The notes under the pieces were generated by a model. That model saw only the letters and a list, made by a program, of their open reading frames with translations. It did not search any database and was not told the origin of the DNA. From Desulfurococcales archaeon (GTDB lineage Archaea > Thermoproteota > Thermoprotei_A > Sulfolobales > NBVN01): 64,000 nt of DNA. Below, one piece after another: positions 1 through 7,758 of the stretch; positions within the stretch are counted from its first letter, which is position 1, and each line of letters starts with the position of its first letter. The position numbers were made by a program, and so were the translations under genes. The stretch covers positions 18,226 through 82,225 of the forward strand of contig JALSOX010000025.1 in the NCBI GenBank assembly GCA_026986255.1. The letters are read 5' to 3'.

Positions 1-190
1 CTTTGATGTCTACCCCCGTTCGTTTTAGGGACTTCATTACCCTCACTTTTATTACGCCTTCGCGTTTTAACCAGGTACGTATCTCCTCGATCACGCCGGG
101 CGTTAATCCGTTCTTGCCTATCCGCACATGCGGCTCTCCAGCGATTACGCGCCTGACTTTCTCCGATTTCCTAATTTTCCCCTTGGACAT
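1..190 (-). CDS. CRM/YhbY-domain RNA-binding protein, 3' end beyond window
   Basis: The minus strand reads 63 codons from ATG (188-190) off the left edge without a stop. The peptide has the CRM (YhbY/CRS1) signature: a basic N-terminus, then the IGKNGLT turn followed by a helix and an IKVRV strand. CRM proteins bind structured RNA and the bacterial YhbY binds pre-ribosomes, so a ribosome-assembly role is the family expectation. It starts inside the last 46 bases of the RNase P gene, so the two are translationally linked. The C-terminus is not visible. Identification is by motif reading only. Confidence 0.75.
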   Translation of the reverse strand, partial: MSKGKIRKSEKVRRVIAGEPHVRIGKNGLTPGVIEEIRTWLKREGVIKVRVMKSLKRTGVDIK

Positions 191-498
191 GGCGTCCTCA
201 CCACATATCCACAGCGTAAGCAGGTCTTCGTCACTATAATTTGTTTCCTATTTCTCCGTATCCTGACGCGGCATGAGATCCCCGGCACTAAAGGTACTAA
301 GCAGTTCTTACAGACCCACCTCCTGTACTTAATTGGCTTCCTAACATCAGCTTTGCTCAGTAGCCTTAGACCCAGCGTTACATACCTGCGTGAAAGGTCT
401 GTCATCCCTCGCTTGAGGGCTTTGACGGCCTCGTTGTACAGTATTAACGCTCGCTGATACGCTAGGTCCCGCTTTGCATTCCTTAACTTTCTCCGCAT
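145..498 (-). CDS. rnp4: RNase P protein component 4 (Rpp21/Rpr2 family)
   Basis: 117 residues, the usual size for archaeal Rpp21. The N-terminal half is basic and helical. The C-terminal half is a zinc ribbon with CKNC near residue 63 and CLRCG near residue 94, the four cysteines that bind zinc in this family. The protein is a subunit of RNase P, which removes 5' leaders from pre-tRNA. It overlaps the downstream CRM-domain gene, forming a small RNA-processing operon divergent from nep1. The ATG at 496-498 is the only good start. Confidence 0.9.
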   Translation of the reverse strand: MRRKLRNAKRDLAYQRALILYNEAVKALKRGMTDLSRRYVTLGLRLLSKADVRKPIKYRRWVCKNCLVPLVPGISCRVRIRRNRKQIIVTKTCLRCGYVVRTPCPRGKLGNRRKSGA

Positions 499-588
499 TA
501 TTTCCTCCCCACGTAACTACGTTGTGACTCGTTAAATTAAGGCGCTTTGCTTTATAGAGCACTTAACTTTCATCTAATCGGGGTAAGT

Positions 589-1284
589 ATGAGTGATGGG
601 CACGTTACGGTGATACTCGCCGAGGCAAGTCTTGAGCTAGTGCCTCAGCAGATAGCTGGGCACCCCGCAGTGGTTAAGAATGCGCGAAGGCGCGGGCGAA
701 GACCCACGGAGACCTTGCTTGATGTTTCGCTGCATTACCATGCCATGAAGCGCCTTAGTAAGAGGGAGAAGAGGGGTAGGCCAGACATAGTTCACGTTAC
801 CTTGCTGGAGCTTCTTTCATCACCACTTAACTTAGAGGGGAAGCTGAGGATTTATGTGCATACTTTAAATGACTATGTGTTGTTCATAGATCCGGCAACT
901 AGAATACCTAGGAACTATAATAGGTTCGTTGGCTTAATGGAGCAATTATTTATGGAGGGGCGAATACCGCCTCAAGCCGACAAGCCCTTAATAACGGTGA
1001 AGCCGGCAACGCTGAGTTCGCTTCTGAAGATGCTTGGTTTTGATAACATAATTCTATTAAGTGAGTGGGGAGAGCTTCGAAACCCAACAGTGATTTGCTC
1101 TGAGTCACTTAAGCACAACGCCCCCATAGTCATAGGTGCGTTTCCTCATGGGGACTTCGAGGAGGAAACGAGGGCATTGGCAAGAAGTATCTATGCGATA
1201 TACCCTAAGCCCCTTGAGACCTGGGTTGTGGCGTCCCGCATCACGTATGCGTGTGAGGAGTTACTAGGTATACTACCTAAGTAA
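589..1284 (+). CDS. nep1: Nep1/Emg1 16S rRNA pseudouridine N1-methyltransferase
   Basis: Encodes a SPOUT-class methyltransferase that methylates N1 of a pseudouridine in the small-subunit rRNA and helps 40S/30S assembly. Visible marks are the ARRRGRRP basic segment near the N-terminus, DKPLITVKP in the middle and the GAFPHGDF loop near the C-terminus, which forms part of the knotted SAM site. I chose ATG 589 (231 residues), preceded by GGGGT, over an upstream in-frame start at 547 that would add 14 unconserved residues. It is divergent from rnp4. Confidence 0.9.
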   Translation: MSDGHVTVILAEASLELVPQQIAGHPAVVKNARRRGRRPTETLLDVSLHYHAMKRLSKREKRGRPDIVHVTLLELLSSPLNLEGKLRIYVHTLNDYVLFIDPATRIPRNYNRFVGLMEQLFMEGRIPPQADKPLITVKPATLSSLLKMLGFDNIILLSEWGELRNPTVICSESLKHNAPIVIGAFPHGDFEEETRALARSIYAIYPKPLETWVVASRITYACEELLGILPK

Positions 1285-1320
1285 AGGTGCTCGAGAGAAC
1301 GCTACTGAGTTAACGTGTGG

Positions 1321-1425
1321 TGCCGCGGCCGGGATTTGAACCCGGGTCACGGGCTGTCCACGCAGGGCCGGCCCAAGCCCTTACTCGAGAGGCCCGCATA
1401 CTTGGCCGGGCTATACTACCGCGGC
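1321..1425 (-). tRNA. tRNA-Glu (CTC) with 30-nt intron
   Basis: On the minus strand the acceptor GCCGCGG pairs with CCGCGGC, followed by discriminator A (1321) and an encoded CCA (1318-1320). The T-arm has GGGTTCAAATCCC. The anticodon stem CGGGC/GCCCG is interrupted after position 37 by a 30-nt intron (1356-1385). The loop after removal is CTCTCGA, anticodon CTC. This is the canonical 37/38 archaeal intron site cut by the bulge-helix-bulge endonuclease. Confidence 0.93.
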
Positions 1426-1489
1426 ACCAATAGCTTCAATCTCTAAGGACTTAAAAACATCACGTTTTTTCTCATAAATTAGTACATCC

Positions 1490-1996
1490 TCAGCAATCTC
1501 GACTGGCGTTACTTACCTCTCTGCGATGTCTGCGAAGCGCGTAAGTCAGCAGAACTGCTATGATCAGCGCTATTTGCCCTAGATCCACAACATATGTGGC
1601 GTGTGTTCCATTACTTAGTAAGAGCATGCAAGGTAACGGTATAACGCTAAGATGTCTGGACGAAACGATGTAGTATTCGTAAAGGTAGAAACTCGCAGTT
1701 ACTGAGAGCAGGGAAAATACGAGCGCGTAAATAATCTTCCTGCTGTACTTAATTACAGCTGCAACAATGAATACTAGCGTTGAAAGAAACGTCGCCAGAA
1801 ACAATACTATGAGGTAGTGGGGCACTCTATAGCCTATATAAGGTCCTCGAGTAAGTGATAGGATCGCATAAGACACCAGCACAGAGAAAAGTAATGCTAT
1901 GGAAAAGTAGAAAAGACCGACCGTGATATCCGTAGAGACGCTTGATTTCCCCACCCCCACCCTCTCAGCCCCTGTGTAACTGTCACGGCTCAACAC
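1490..1996 (-). CDS. Hypothetical membrane protein, about four TM helices
   Basis: 168 residues with hydrophobic stretches at about 25-47, 58-83, 87-108 and 134-151, short polar loops and a basic C-terminal tail (RRHRRE). No enzyme motif is visible and I do not recognise the family. It stands alone between tRNA-Glu and the S19e operon. It is probably real because the hydrophobic pattern spans the frame, but it could be lineage-specific. Confidence 0.6.
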   Translation of the reverse strand: MLSRDSYTGAERVGVGKSSVSTDITVGLFYFSIALLFSVLVSYAILSLTRGPYIGYRVPHYLIVLFLATFLSTLVFIVAAVIKYSRKIIYALVFSLLSVTASFYLYEYYIVSSRHLSVIPLPCMLLLSNGTHATYVVDLGQIALIIAVLLTYALRRHRREVSNASRDC

Positions 1997-2143
1997 TACT
2001 CAGCCAGACGATAATCCTGGGAAGTAAAATAAGGCTATTCACCACACTAATTCTAGTTCTAGAGTCTTCCTAGGTGTGAGGCTCTCCCTGTGATGAAAGT
2101 TACTGGGTCTGCCCTAGGACAACTGCACGTCGGTAAGTGTAAA

Positions 2144-2155
2144 GCTTAATAAAAC
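2144..2155 (+). promoter_or_regulatory. TATA box for the rps19e operon
   Basis: The AT-rich core GCTTAATAAAAC lies 36 bases upstream of the S19e ATG, the spacing expected for an archaeal TATA box with a short leader carrying the GGGGAG ribosome binding site. Confidence 0.55.
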
Positions 2156-2190
2156 TTCAAGGGTAGTTTCTGAGGAGCGGGGAGAGTGCA

Positions 2191-2664
2191 ATGGTGAACG
2201 TGAAGGAAGTGCCGGCCGATAGGTTCATCAGGGCGCTGGCCCAGTACCTAAAGGAGAATGTACGTACGGTAGAACCCCCCGAGTGGGCATTATTTGCCAA
2301 GACAGGCCCGCATAAGGAGAAGGTTCCAGAAGATCCTGACTGGTGGTATATCAGGGCAGCAAGCATTATGCGGAAGCTGTACATAGCCGGAAGGCCTCTA
2401 GGAATAGAAAGGTTCAGGACCATTTATGGAGGGTTGCAGGACAGGGGATCGGCCCCTCCCCACTTCAGGAAGGCTGGCGGCTCGCATATCAGGAAAATAC
2501 TTCAGCAACTTGAGCGTGCAGGACTCGTTACGAGGAAAGGTAATAAGGGTAGGGTCCTCACACCTAAGGGTAGGTCGGTAATGGATAAAATAGCTGGTGA
2601 AGTATTCCAAGAGGTGGTTAAGGAAATACCAGAGCTAAGTAAATACGGAGGTTCCAAGAAGTGA
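2191..2664 (+). CDS. rps19e: Ribosomal protein S19e
   Basis: 157 residues. The sequence carries the S19e hallmarks: the N-terminal VPADRFI segment, DWWYIRAASI, YGG with the GSAPPHFRKAGG loop, and a winged-helix C-terminal half ending in KGR. It is a small-subunit protein of archaea and eukaryotes needed for late pre-rRNA maturation. It is the first gene of a tight cluster of translation genes and its stop overlaps the next start in a GTGA arrangement. Confidence 0.96.
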   Translation: MVNVKEVPADRFIRALAQYLKENVRTVEPPEWALFAKTGPHKEKVPEDPDWWYIRAASIMRKLYIAGRPLGIERFRTIYGGLQDRGSAPPHFRKAGGSHIRKILQQLERAGLVTRKGNKGRVLTPKGRSVMDKIAGEVFQEVVKEIPELSKYGGSKK

Positions 2665-3011
2665 GTGATGAATACTATGACGCCGAGTTGGAGGAGCTTA
2701 AAAGAAGGAAGTTAGAAGCCCTACTAAGGAAGCAAGCCGAGGAGAAAAGAAGGCAGGAAGAACTAGTGCGGGAGGCTCAAAAGCAGGAAATTTTGAGGAG
2801 GGTAATGACCCCGGAAGCTAGGGCGCGTTTAACTAACGTGAAGTTGGTGAGACCCGAACTCGCCAACGCCGTTGAGGAATACATTGTTAGTCTGGCTCTT
2901 TCAGGACAGTTAGCAAGGATCGTTGATGAGGAAACCTTAAAACAGATTTTGTACGCAGTTGACTCCAGAAGTAGGCGTGAGTTCCGCATAAGGATTAAGG
3001 AGAAGAGGTGA
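2661..3011 (+). CDS. PDCD5/TFAR19-family DNA-binding protein
   Basis: 116 residues starting at GTG 2661, overlapping the S19e stop by four bases. The N-terminal 50 residues are a charged helix rich in E/K/R; the rest matches the PDCD5 three-helix core ([21 protein letters not shown]). Archaeal members bind nucleic acid in vitro, but the cellular role is unsettled. Linkage to rps19e and rpl39e is common in archaea and suggests a ribosome-related function. Confidence 0.9.
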   Translation: MSDEYYDAELEELKRRKLEALLRKQAEEKRRQEELVREAQKQEILRRVMTPEARARLTNVKLVRPELANAVEEYIVSLALSGQLARIVDEETLKQILYAVDSRSRREFRIRIKEKR

Positions 3012-3016
3012 GTGGG

Positions 3017-3175
3017 ATGGCTCGCAATAAGCATGTTGCACGGAAACTGCGCCTCGCTAGGGCGCTCAAGAGTAATTCATCAATACCGGTGTGGGTAGTG
3101 ATAAAAACCCTAAGGAAGGTACCGTTCAGGCCACGCATGCGTAACTGGAGAAGATCTAAGTTAGGCAATATCTAA
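3017..3175 (+). CDS. rpl39e: Ribosomal protein L39e (52 aa)
   Basis: A 52-codon frame from ATG 3017 with a GAGGTG ribosome binding site. The peptide is highly basic, begins [10 protein letters not shown] and ends with the conserved [12 protein letters not shown]39e lines the peptide exit tunnel and is always about 50 residues. It lies between the PDCD5 gene and L31e, its normal archaeal position. Confidence 0.95.
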   Translation: MARNKHVARKLRLARALKSNSSIPVWVVIKTLRKVPFRPRMRNWRRSKLGNI

Positions 3176-3197
3176 TGGTGGTCTGGGGGTGATCTAG

Positions 3198-3503
3198 ATG
3201 CCGGATGAGAGGATATATGTGATAAATCTTTCACGGCTATACTGGACAGGCAGGGCACGTAGAGCTCCGAGAGCGATTAAGAGGATAAGGGAGTTTCTAA
3301 AGAGGCATACTAAGGCAGAGAAGATCATAATAGATGAATCTATTAATGAGTACATCTTTTCAAGAGCCTATGATAAGCCCCCCAGAAGAGTGTCAGTAAG
3401 GGTTCTTCCGGTTGACAAGGAGGGTAAGATACTCAAGGCTGTCCTAGCAATACCTGTTACGGCTGGCGAGGTTCGCGCTAGTGGGGCTGGAAGTCAGGGG
3501 TAG
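3198..3503 (+). CDS. rpl31e: Ribosomal protein L31e
   Basis: 101 residues with the L31e core (RAPRAIKRIREFLKRHTKA near residues 22-40, then the INEYIFSRAYDKPPRRV segment). L31e is a large-subunit protein near the exit tunnel. Its last base overlaps the first possible start of the aIF6 gene, consistent with co-transcription with L39e and aIF6. Confidence 0.95.
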   Translation: MPDERIYVINLSRLYWTGRARRAPRAIKRIREFLKRHTKAEKIIIDESINEYIFSRAYDKPPRRVSVRVLPVDKEGKILKAVLAIPVTAGEVRASGAGSQG

Positions 3504-3508
3504 TGTTA

Positions 3509-4177
3509 ATGCCGCTTGACACCTTGAGAATCCGTGGTAATCCTAACATCGGTGTGTACATTTTCACGAATAATAAGGTAGCCCTAGTTCCAAAGGGAAC
3601 CGAGGGCGAGGTTAAGAGAAAAATTAGCGACACACTCAATGTTGAAGTCATCGAAGCTAGTATAGATGATTCGCCATTACTAGGAATATTTGTCGCCGGT
3701 AATGACAGGGCTATACTGTTACCTCGCCTAGCTAAAGAAGAGGAGGTTAAGGAGCTAAGGGACATAGGGTTAGACGTACATGTAGTACACACAGTCTTCA
3801 CAGCCTTAGGTAACATCATACTCGCCAATGACAAGGCTGTGATGTTTCACAAGGAGATTGAGGACCACGAATTAGAGCGAATGGTGCGGATACTGGGTGT
3901 CAGTAAGTTTAGGAAGGGCTCAATAGCTGGCATACCTACCGTTGGATCCGTGGCCGTCATAACGGGCAAGGGGGGAGTGGTTCATCCAGATGTGAGTGAT
4001 GACGAGTTAGAAAGCCTCTCAGAGTTTTTTGGAGTCCCTCTGGATGTGGGAACCGTTAATTTCGGTGTAGCCTTTATTAAGACCGGCCTCGTAGCGAATA
4101 ACTACGGGGCCCTAGTAGGGGAGAAGACAACAGGCCCTGAAATAATGAGAATCATGAAAGCCCTAAATATGAGGTGA
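3509..4177 (+). CDS. eif6: Translation initiation factor 6 (aIF6)
   Basis: About 222 residues of repeating beta-alpha units typical of the five-bladed aIF6 fold, starting with the family motif GNPNIGVY. aIF6 binds the large subunit and prevents premature joining. ATG 3509 lies eight bases after GGGG; GTG 3503 is also in frame and would add two residues. The L39e-L31e-aIF6-LX-prefoldin order is a conserved archaeal operon. Confidence 0.93.
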   Translation: MPLDTLRIRGNPNIGVYIFTNNKVALVPKGTEGEVKRKISDTLNVEVIEASIDDSPLLGIFVAGNDRAILLPRLAKEEEVKELRDIGLDVHVVHTVFTALGNIILANDKAVMFHKEIEDHELERMVRILGVSKFRKGSIAGIPTVGSVAVITGKGGVVHPDVSDDELESLSEFFGVPLDVGTVNFGVAFIKTGLVANNYGALVGEKTTGPEIMRIMKALNMR

Positions 4178-4443
4178 GACAGGTGACGGAGGTAAAGGTC
4201 TTCAGGGTAAAGGGTGTGGCACTCTTCAGCCCAGACAAGCTACGTGAGTGGCAACCCTTTACAGTAGATGTCAGGGCAGTCAAGAAGGAAGACGCTATAG
4301 AGAAAGTGTATTCAGACCTCGGAAGCAAACACAAACTAAAGAGAGCCCACATCAAGATCCTAGAAGTATACGAGATACCGCCCGAGAAGTCAAAGTATAA
4401 GTACATCCGCGACCTAGCCACGCTAAGGGGATGGGAGATTTGA
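4174..4443 (+). CDS. rplX: Ribosomal protein LX (L18Ae/L20A)
   Basis: 89 residues or slightly fewer. It carries the LX pattern: VKVFRVKG strand, then WQPFTVDVRAVKKEDAIEKVYS and the SKHKLKRAHIKI motif. The frame opens at GTG 4174; a second GTG at 4183 has a better-placed GAGGTGA ribosome binding site, so the real start may be three residues in. The end overlaps the prefoldin start by 13 bases. Confidence 0.92.
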   Translation: MRQVTEVKVFRVKGVALFSPDKLREWQPFTVDVRAVKKEDAIEKVYSDLGSKHKLKRAHIKILEVYEIPPEKSKYKYIRDLATLRGWEI

Positions 4444-4892
4444 GTAATGCGTCAGCGCAAGCCATAGGCATTAATGAAGCCATTGCTAGGCTAGCTGAGT
4501 TAAGGCGATACATAGAGGCCATACAGACACAGATAGATCAGGTTACGGCTGAAATGGAGGAGATAAAGGCAAGCACTAACGCGCTATCCGAATTACGTAA
4601 GGAACATGTGAGTGAGTTATTCATGCCTACAGATAGCAGGGGACACATAATGATTAAGGTTACCCCAATAACTAAGGAGAGGGTGCTAGCTCACCTAGGA
4701 ATGGAGTACTTCGCGGAGTTAGATCTGGAGAAGGCAATGGAGGTTCTGTCACTCAAAGAGAAGGAGCTTAGAGATGCGATTAGAAGGCTACAGGAAGAGC
4801 TTAACCGCGTAGTAACCATGTACAAGCAACTGCAAAGTGCCGTTAATGCAGCTATAGCACAGGCACGGACTCAGAAGGCTGGACAATCTTAA
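4431..4892 (+). CDS. pfdA: Prefoldin alpha subunit
   Basis: 153 residues with the prefoldin alpha layout: long N-terminal helix (about 15-60), a beta hairpin pair around the LFMPTDSRGHIMIKV segment, then a second long helix (about 100-148). Prefoldin is a jellyfish-shaped hexamer that hands unfolded proteins to the thermosome. It ends the ribosomal cluster; the following 110 bases hold the ftsY promoter. Confidence 0.92.
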   Translation: MGDLSNASAQAIGINEAIARLAELRRYIEAIQTQIDQVTAEMEEIKASTNALSELRKEHVSELFMPTDSRGHIMIKVTPITKERVLAHLGMEYFAELDLEKAMEVLSLKEKELRDAIRRLQEELNRVVTMYKQLQSAVNAAIAQARTQKAGQS

Positions 4893-4957
4893 CCCAAGCT
4901 TTTAACATCGAGTGAAGAACGTAACAGTATTCATGGTATGTGCTTTTCAATGTACGA

Positions 4958-4970
4958 AGTATATTTAATT
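4958..4970 (+). promoter_or_regulatory. TATA box for ftsY operon
   Basis: The core AGTATATTTAATT is 33-45 bases upstream of the ftsY ATG at 5003 and follows the only intergenic gap in this stretch. Confidence 0.55.
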
Positions 4971-5002
4971 ACGTGAGGAGCCCACACTAAGGGGTTAGTA
5001 GG

Positions 5003-5917
5003 ATGTTCAGAAACCTAAGGAAGGCCTTCGAGGGATTCACGAAGAAACTAAGCGAGGTAGTTGCAAAGAAGGAATTAACTGGAGAGGAATTCGAGGAAAT
5101 ATTCTCTGATTTCGAGCTTACGTTACTTGAGGGTGATGTCGCGGTAGAGGCCGTAGAGAAGCTTAAGGAAATACTCAAGCGCGAACTCGTTGGTTTGCGG
5201 GTCAGTAGGTTTGGCGGTGCCGAACGCTTAGTGCAGGAGAGAATTAGAGAGGCAATAAGGAAGTATCTCAGCCAAGGGGTCTTCGGTAAGGATATTGTCG
5301 ACGTTGTTAAGGATGGACCTAGGCCATACGTAATTGTGTTCGTCGGGGTAAATGGCGTCGGAAAGACTACTACGATAGCTAAGATAGCTCACAGATTAAA
5401 GAAGCATGGATTAATACCAGTCATCGTAGCTGCTGACACCTTTAGGGCAGGGGCTCAAGAACAGTTAAGACTACATGCAGAAAGGCTGGGCTTACCCTTT
5501 ATAAGGGGTAAGTATGGAGCGGATCCAGCGGCCGTAGCTAAGGATGGTGTGTTGCATGCAATGAGCTCTAAGCTTGATGCTGTCCTAATAGATACTGCCG
5601 GGAGAATGCATACGGACAGGAACCTTATGGAGGAGCTACGCAAAATAGTTCGCGTTGTTAAGCCCCACCTAAAAATACTTATTCTTGACGCATTGACAGG
5701 CAACGATGCCGTGCAGCAAGCAAGGTGGTTCGATAACGCAATAGGTGTGGACGCGGTGATCCTAACGAAGCTCGATGCTGATGCTAGAGGCGGTTCCGCC
5801 CTAAGCATAATTCTGTCCATAAATAAACCCATAATGTATGTTGGTGTTGGGCAAGGATATGATGATTTATCCCCGTATGACCCTGATGAAATACTTAATA
5901 AGCTACTCAGTCAGTAG
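5003..5917 (+). CDS. ftsY: Signal recognition particle receptor FtsY
   Basis: 304 residues: N domain (about 1-95) and GTPase G domain. P-loop GVNGVGKTTT at about 115-124, DTFRAGAQEQL at about 146-156, DTAGR at about 197-201 and TKLDADARGG near residue 256. FtsY docks SRP-bound ribosomes at the membrane. There is no long acidic A domain, as is usual in archaea. It is followed closely by secE and spt5, so it heads a targeting/translocation operon. Confidence 0.97.
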   Translation: MFRNLRKAFEGFTKKLSEVVAKKELTGEEFEEIFSDFELTLLEGDVAVEAVEKLKEILKRELVGLRVSRFGGAERLVQERIREAIRKYLSQGVFGKDIVDVVKDGPRPYVIVFVGVNGVGKTTTIAKIAHRLKKHGLIPVIVAADTFRAGAQEQLRLHAERLGLPFIRGKYGADPAAVAKDGVLHAMSSKLDAVLIDTAGRMHTDRNLMEELRKIVRVVKPHLKILILDALTGNDAVQQARWFDNAIGVDAVILTKLDADARGGSALSIILSINKPIMYVGVGQGYDDLSPYDPDEILNKLLSQ

Positions 5918-5937
5918 GTTTTAGGCTGGTGGGGGTA

Positions 5938-6117
5938 ATGCGGCTAGAAGAGCTCTTCGCTACATGGAGGAAGATACTAGCGATATCAGAGAAACCCGAG
6001 CCTGACGAGTATAAGTTACTCCTAAAGATAACCTTTGGTGGCTTATTTCTAGTTGGAGGCATAGGCTTCGTGGTGTACACAATACTCACGGTGGTTCAGG
6101 GGATAGGGCATGGATGA
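5938..6117 (+). CDS. secE: Protein translocase subunit SecE (Sec61 gamma)
   Basis: 59 residues from ATG 5938, preceded by GGTGGGGG. It has an amphipathic N-terminal helix with the SEKPEPDEY surface segment, then one hydrophobic helix (about 30-53). This is the archaeal SecE shape; SecE clamps SecY. A GTG nine bases upstream is also in frame but less well spaced. The stop overlaps the Spt5 start. Confidence 0.93.
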   Translation: MRLEELFATWRKILAISEKPEPDEYKLLLKITFGGLFLVGGIGFVVYTILTVVQGIGHG

Positions 6118-6592
6118 ATCGCCAGGGGCGAAAGGGGCTGCGGCAAAGCCACCTAAGTACGTGGTGCTGAGAACTACGGCCAGGCAGGAGATGAACGTAG
6201 CTATGATGCTCGAGTCAATAGCTAAGGGTAGCAGTGCCAAGGGACTGTACTCAATAATAGTCCCGCCCGAAATACATGGTTACATAGTAATTGAGACCAT
6301 AGGGCTCCACGTAGTGCATCAGCTAGCGAGGGACATCAAGCACGTCAAGGGGCGTGCAATGGGCTCACTAACCCGAGAGGAAGTTGAGAAGTTGATTAAG
6401 GTCAGGCCACCCATAGAGGAGATAAAACCTGGAGATATAGTCGAGATTATCTCAGGACCGCTTAAGGGACAGCGTGGTAAGGTAATATCGGTTGATGTTC
6501 AGAAGAACATTGTTAAGCTCGATATGCTTGAGACATCGTTTAAGGCTGAGATGACTGTCCCAGGAGATTTTGTAAAACCAGTAAGGAAGTGA
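6110..6592 (+). CDS. spt5: Transcription elongation factor Spt5 (NusG family)
   Basis: 160 residues with an NGN domain (YVVLRTTARQE at about 17-27 through HVKG) and a C-terminal KOW domain (KPGDIVEIISGPLKGQRGKV). Spt5 binds the RNA polymerase clamp and supports processivity. The order secE-spt5-L11-L1-P0 is ancient and shared with bacteria. An alanine/lysine-rich N-terminal extension of about 15 residues precedes the domain. Confidence 0.95.
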   Translation: MDESPGAKGAAAKPPKYVVLRTTARQEMNVAMMLESIAKGSSAKGLYSIIVPPEIHGYIVIETIGLHVVHQLARDIKHVKGRAMGSLTREEVEKLIKVRPPIEEIKPGDIVEIISGPLKGQRGKVISVDVQKNIVKLDMLETSFKAEMTVPGDFVKPVRK

Positions 6593-6598
6593 TGCAAC

Positions 6599-7108
6599 AT
6601 GCCGTGGAAAACGGTTAGGGCAAGAATAAAAGGAGGGGAAGCAACGCCTGCACCCCCGCTCGGACCTTCCCTAACGCAGTACGGACTCAACGTAGATGAA
6701 GTCATAAACAAGATAAATGAGTTGACTAAGGACTTTAAGGGTATGGAGGTAACCGTCAATGTTTACGTGAACACAGATACTAAAGAATACAGGATAGAGG
6801 TAAAATCCCCACCAACATCAGCCCTCCTCTTAAGGGTAGCGGGCGTGGATAAGCCTTCAGGGGATCCCGCCCATAACAAGGTCGGGGACGTAAGCCTAGA
6901 GGACATCGTAAAGGTTACGTTGATGAAAAAGAATGACCTCACAGCTAAAACGCTAAAGAAGGCGGTTAAGACGGTGCTATCGACCGCCGCGACCATAGGG
7001 CTGACCGTGGAGGGTAAGGAACCAAAGGAAGTAGTGAAGGAGGTGGAAGAGGGTAAGTATGACGACCTATTGCTTAAATACGAGGAAGAATGGAGAAAGG
7101 GTAGGTGA
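6599..7108 (+). CDS. rpl11: Ribosomal protein L11
   Basis: 169 residues. N-terminal domain with GGEATPAPPLGPSLTQYGLN, C-terminal RNA-binding domain with the SPPTSALLL segment. L11 forms the stalk base over the GTPase centre. It overlaps or abuts rpl1. Confidence 0.97.
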   Translation: MPWKTVRARIKGGEATPAPPLGPSLTQYGLNVDEVINKINELTKDFKGMEVTVNVYVNTDTKEYRIEVKSPPTSALLLRVAGVDKPSGDPAHNKVGDVSLEDIVKVTLMKKNDLTAKTLKKAVKTVLSTAATIGLTVEGKEPKEVVKEVEEGKYDDLLLKYEEEWRKGR

Positions 7109-7113
7109 GAAGG

Positions 7114-7758
7114 ATGCCGCTCACGAAGGAAGTGCTGGCTGACGCCATAAGGAAAGCGATAGAGTTAGGTAAAGGTAGGAACTTCAAACAGTCTGTCGAA
7201 CTCCAGGTAGTGTTTAAGGGAGTCGATCCCAAGGATCCGGAGGTAAAGTTCAGAGATAACGTAGTCCTGCCAAAGGGCACGGGTAAGACACCGAAGATCC
7301 TAGTCATCGCTACCGGAGACATGCTACTTAAGGCTAAGGAGGCTGGCGTAGATGCATTAAGCGGTGACGAGGTTAAGTCTATGAGTAAGAGGGAGCTGAA
7401 GAAGTTAGGACGAAAGTATGATTGGGTGTTAGTACGCGCTGACCTGATGGCTCAGATGGGTAGGATAATAGGTCCAGTGCTGGGTCCCAGAGGAAAAGCC
7501 CCGATCCCCGTACCGATAAGCGCAGACATAAGCATCTTCATTAGGAGATATACTAATAGCGTAAGGCTGAGGAACAAAGAGCAGGCATGGGTGGGCTGTA
7601 AAATAGGTACCGAGGACATGTCTCCTGAAGACCTGGCTGAAAACGCGATGGCGGTGATAGAACATATAAAGACAAAGTTTAAGAGACCCTTCGAGACCTC
7701 AACCCGCATTTACGTTAAAACAACTATGGGGCCGCCAGTGGAGGTGTTCATGCAATGA
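7114..7758 (+). CDS. rpl1: Ribosomal protein L1
   Basis: About 214 residues. Signature GRIIGPVLGPRGKAP near residue 115, then the IRRYTNSVRLRNK segment and the C-terminal TTMGPPVEVF. ATG 7114 has a GAGAAGG site; GTG 7105 is an alternative overlapping the L11 stop. L1 forms the mobile stalk at the E site and in archaea can autoregulate its own operon through its mRNA. It overlaps the P0 start by four bases. Confidence 0.96.
   Translation: MPLTKEVLADAIRKAIELGKGRNFKQSVELQVVFKGVDPKDPEVKFRDNVVLPKGTGKTPKILVIATGDMLLKAKEAGVDALSGDEVKSMSKRELKKLGRKYDWVLVRADLMAQMGRIIGPVLGPRGKAPIPVPISADISIFIRRYTNSVRLRNKEQAWVGCKIGTEDMSPEDLAENAMAVIEHIKTKFKRPFETSTRIYVKTTMGPPVEVFMQ

Noticed and set aside
2090..2171. Box-C-like GTGATGA followed by a distant CTGA upstream of rps19e
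   Set aside because: No D' or C' boxes at proper spacing, and the CTGA lies in the operon leader next to a TATA box.
7429..7709. Long antisense frames within rpl1, rplP0, alaS and similar genes
   Set aside because: They lie opposite strongly conserved genes and mirror their codon bias; no independent start signals.
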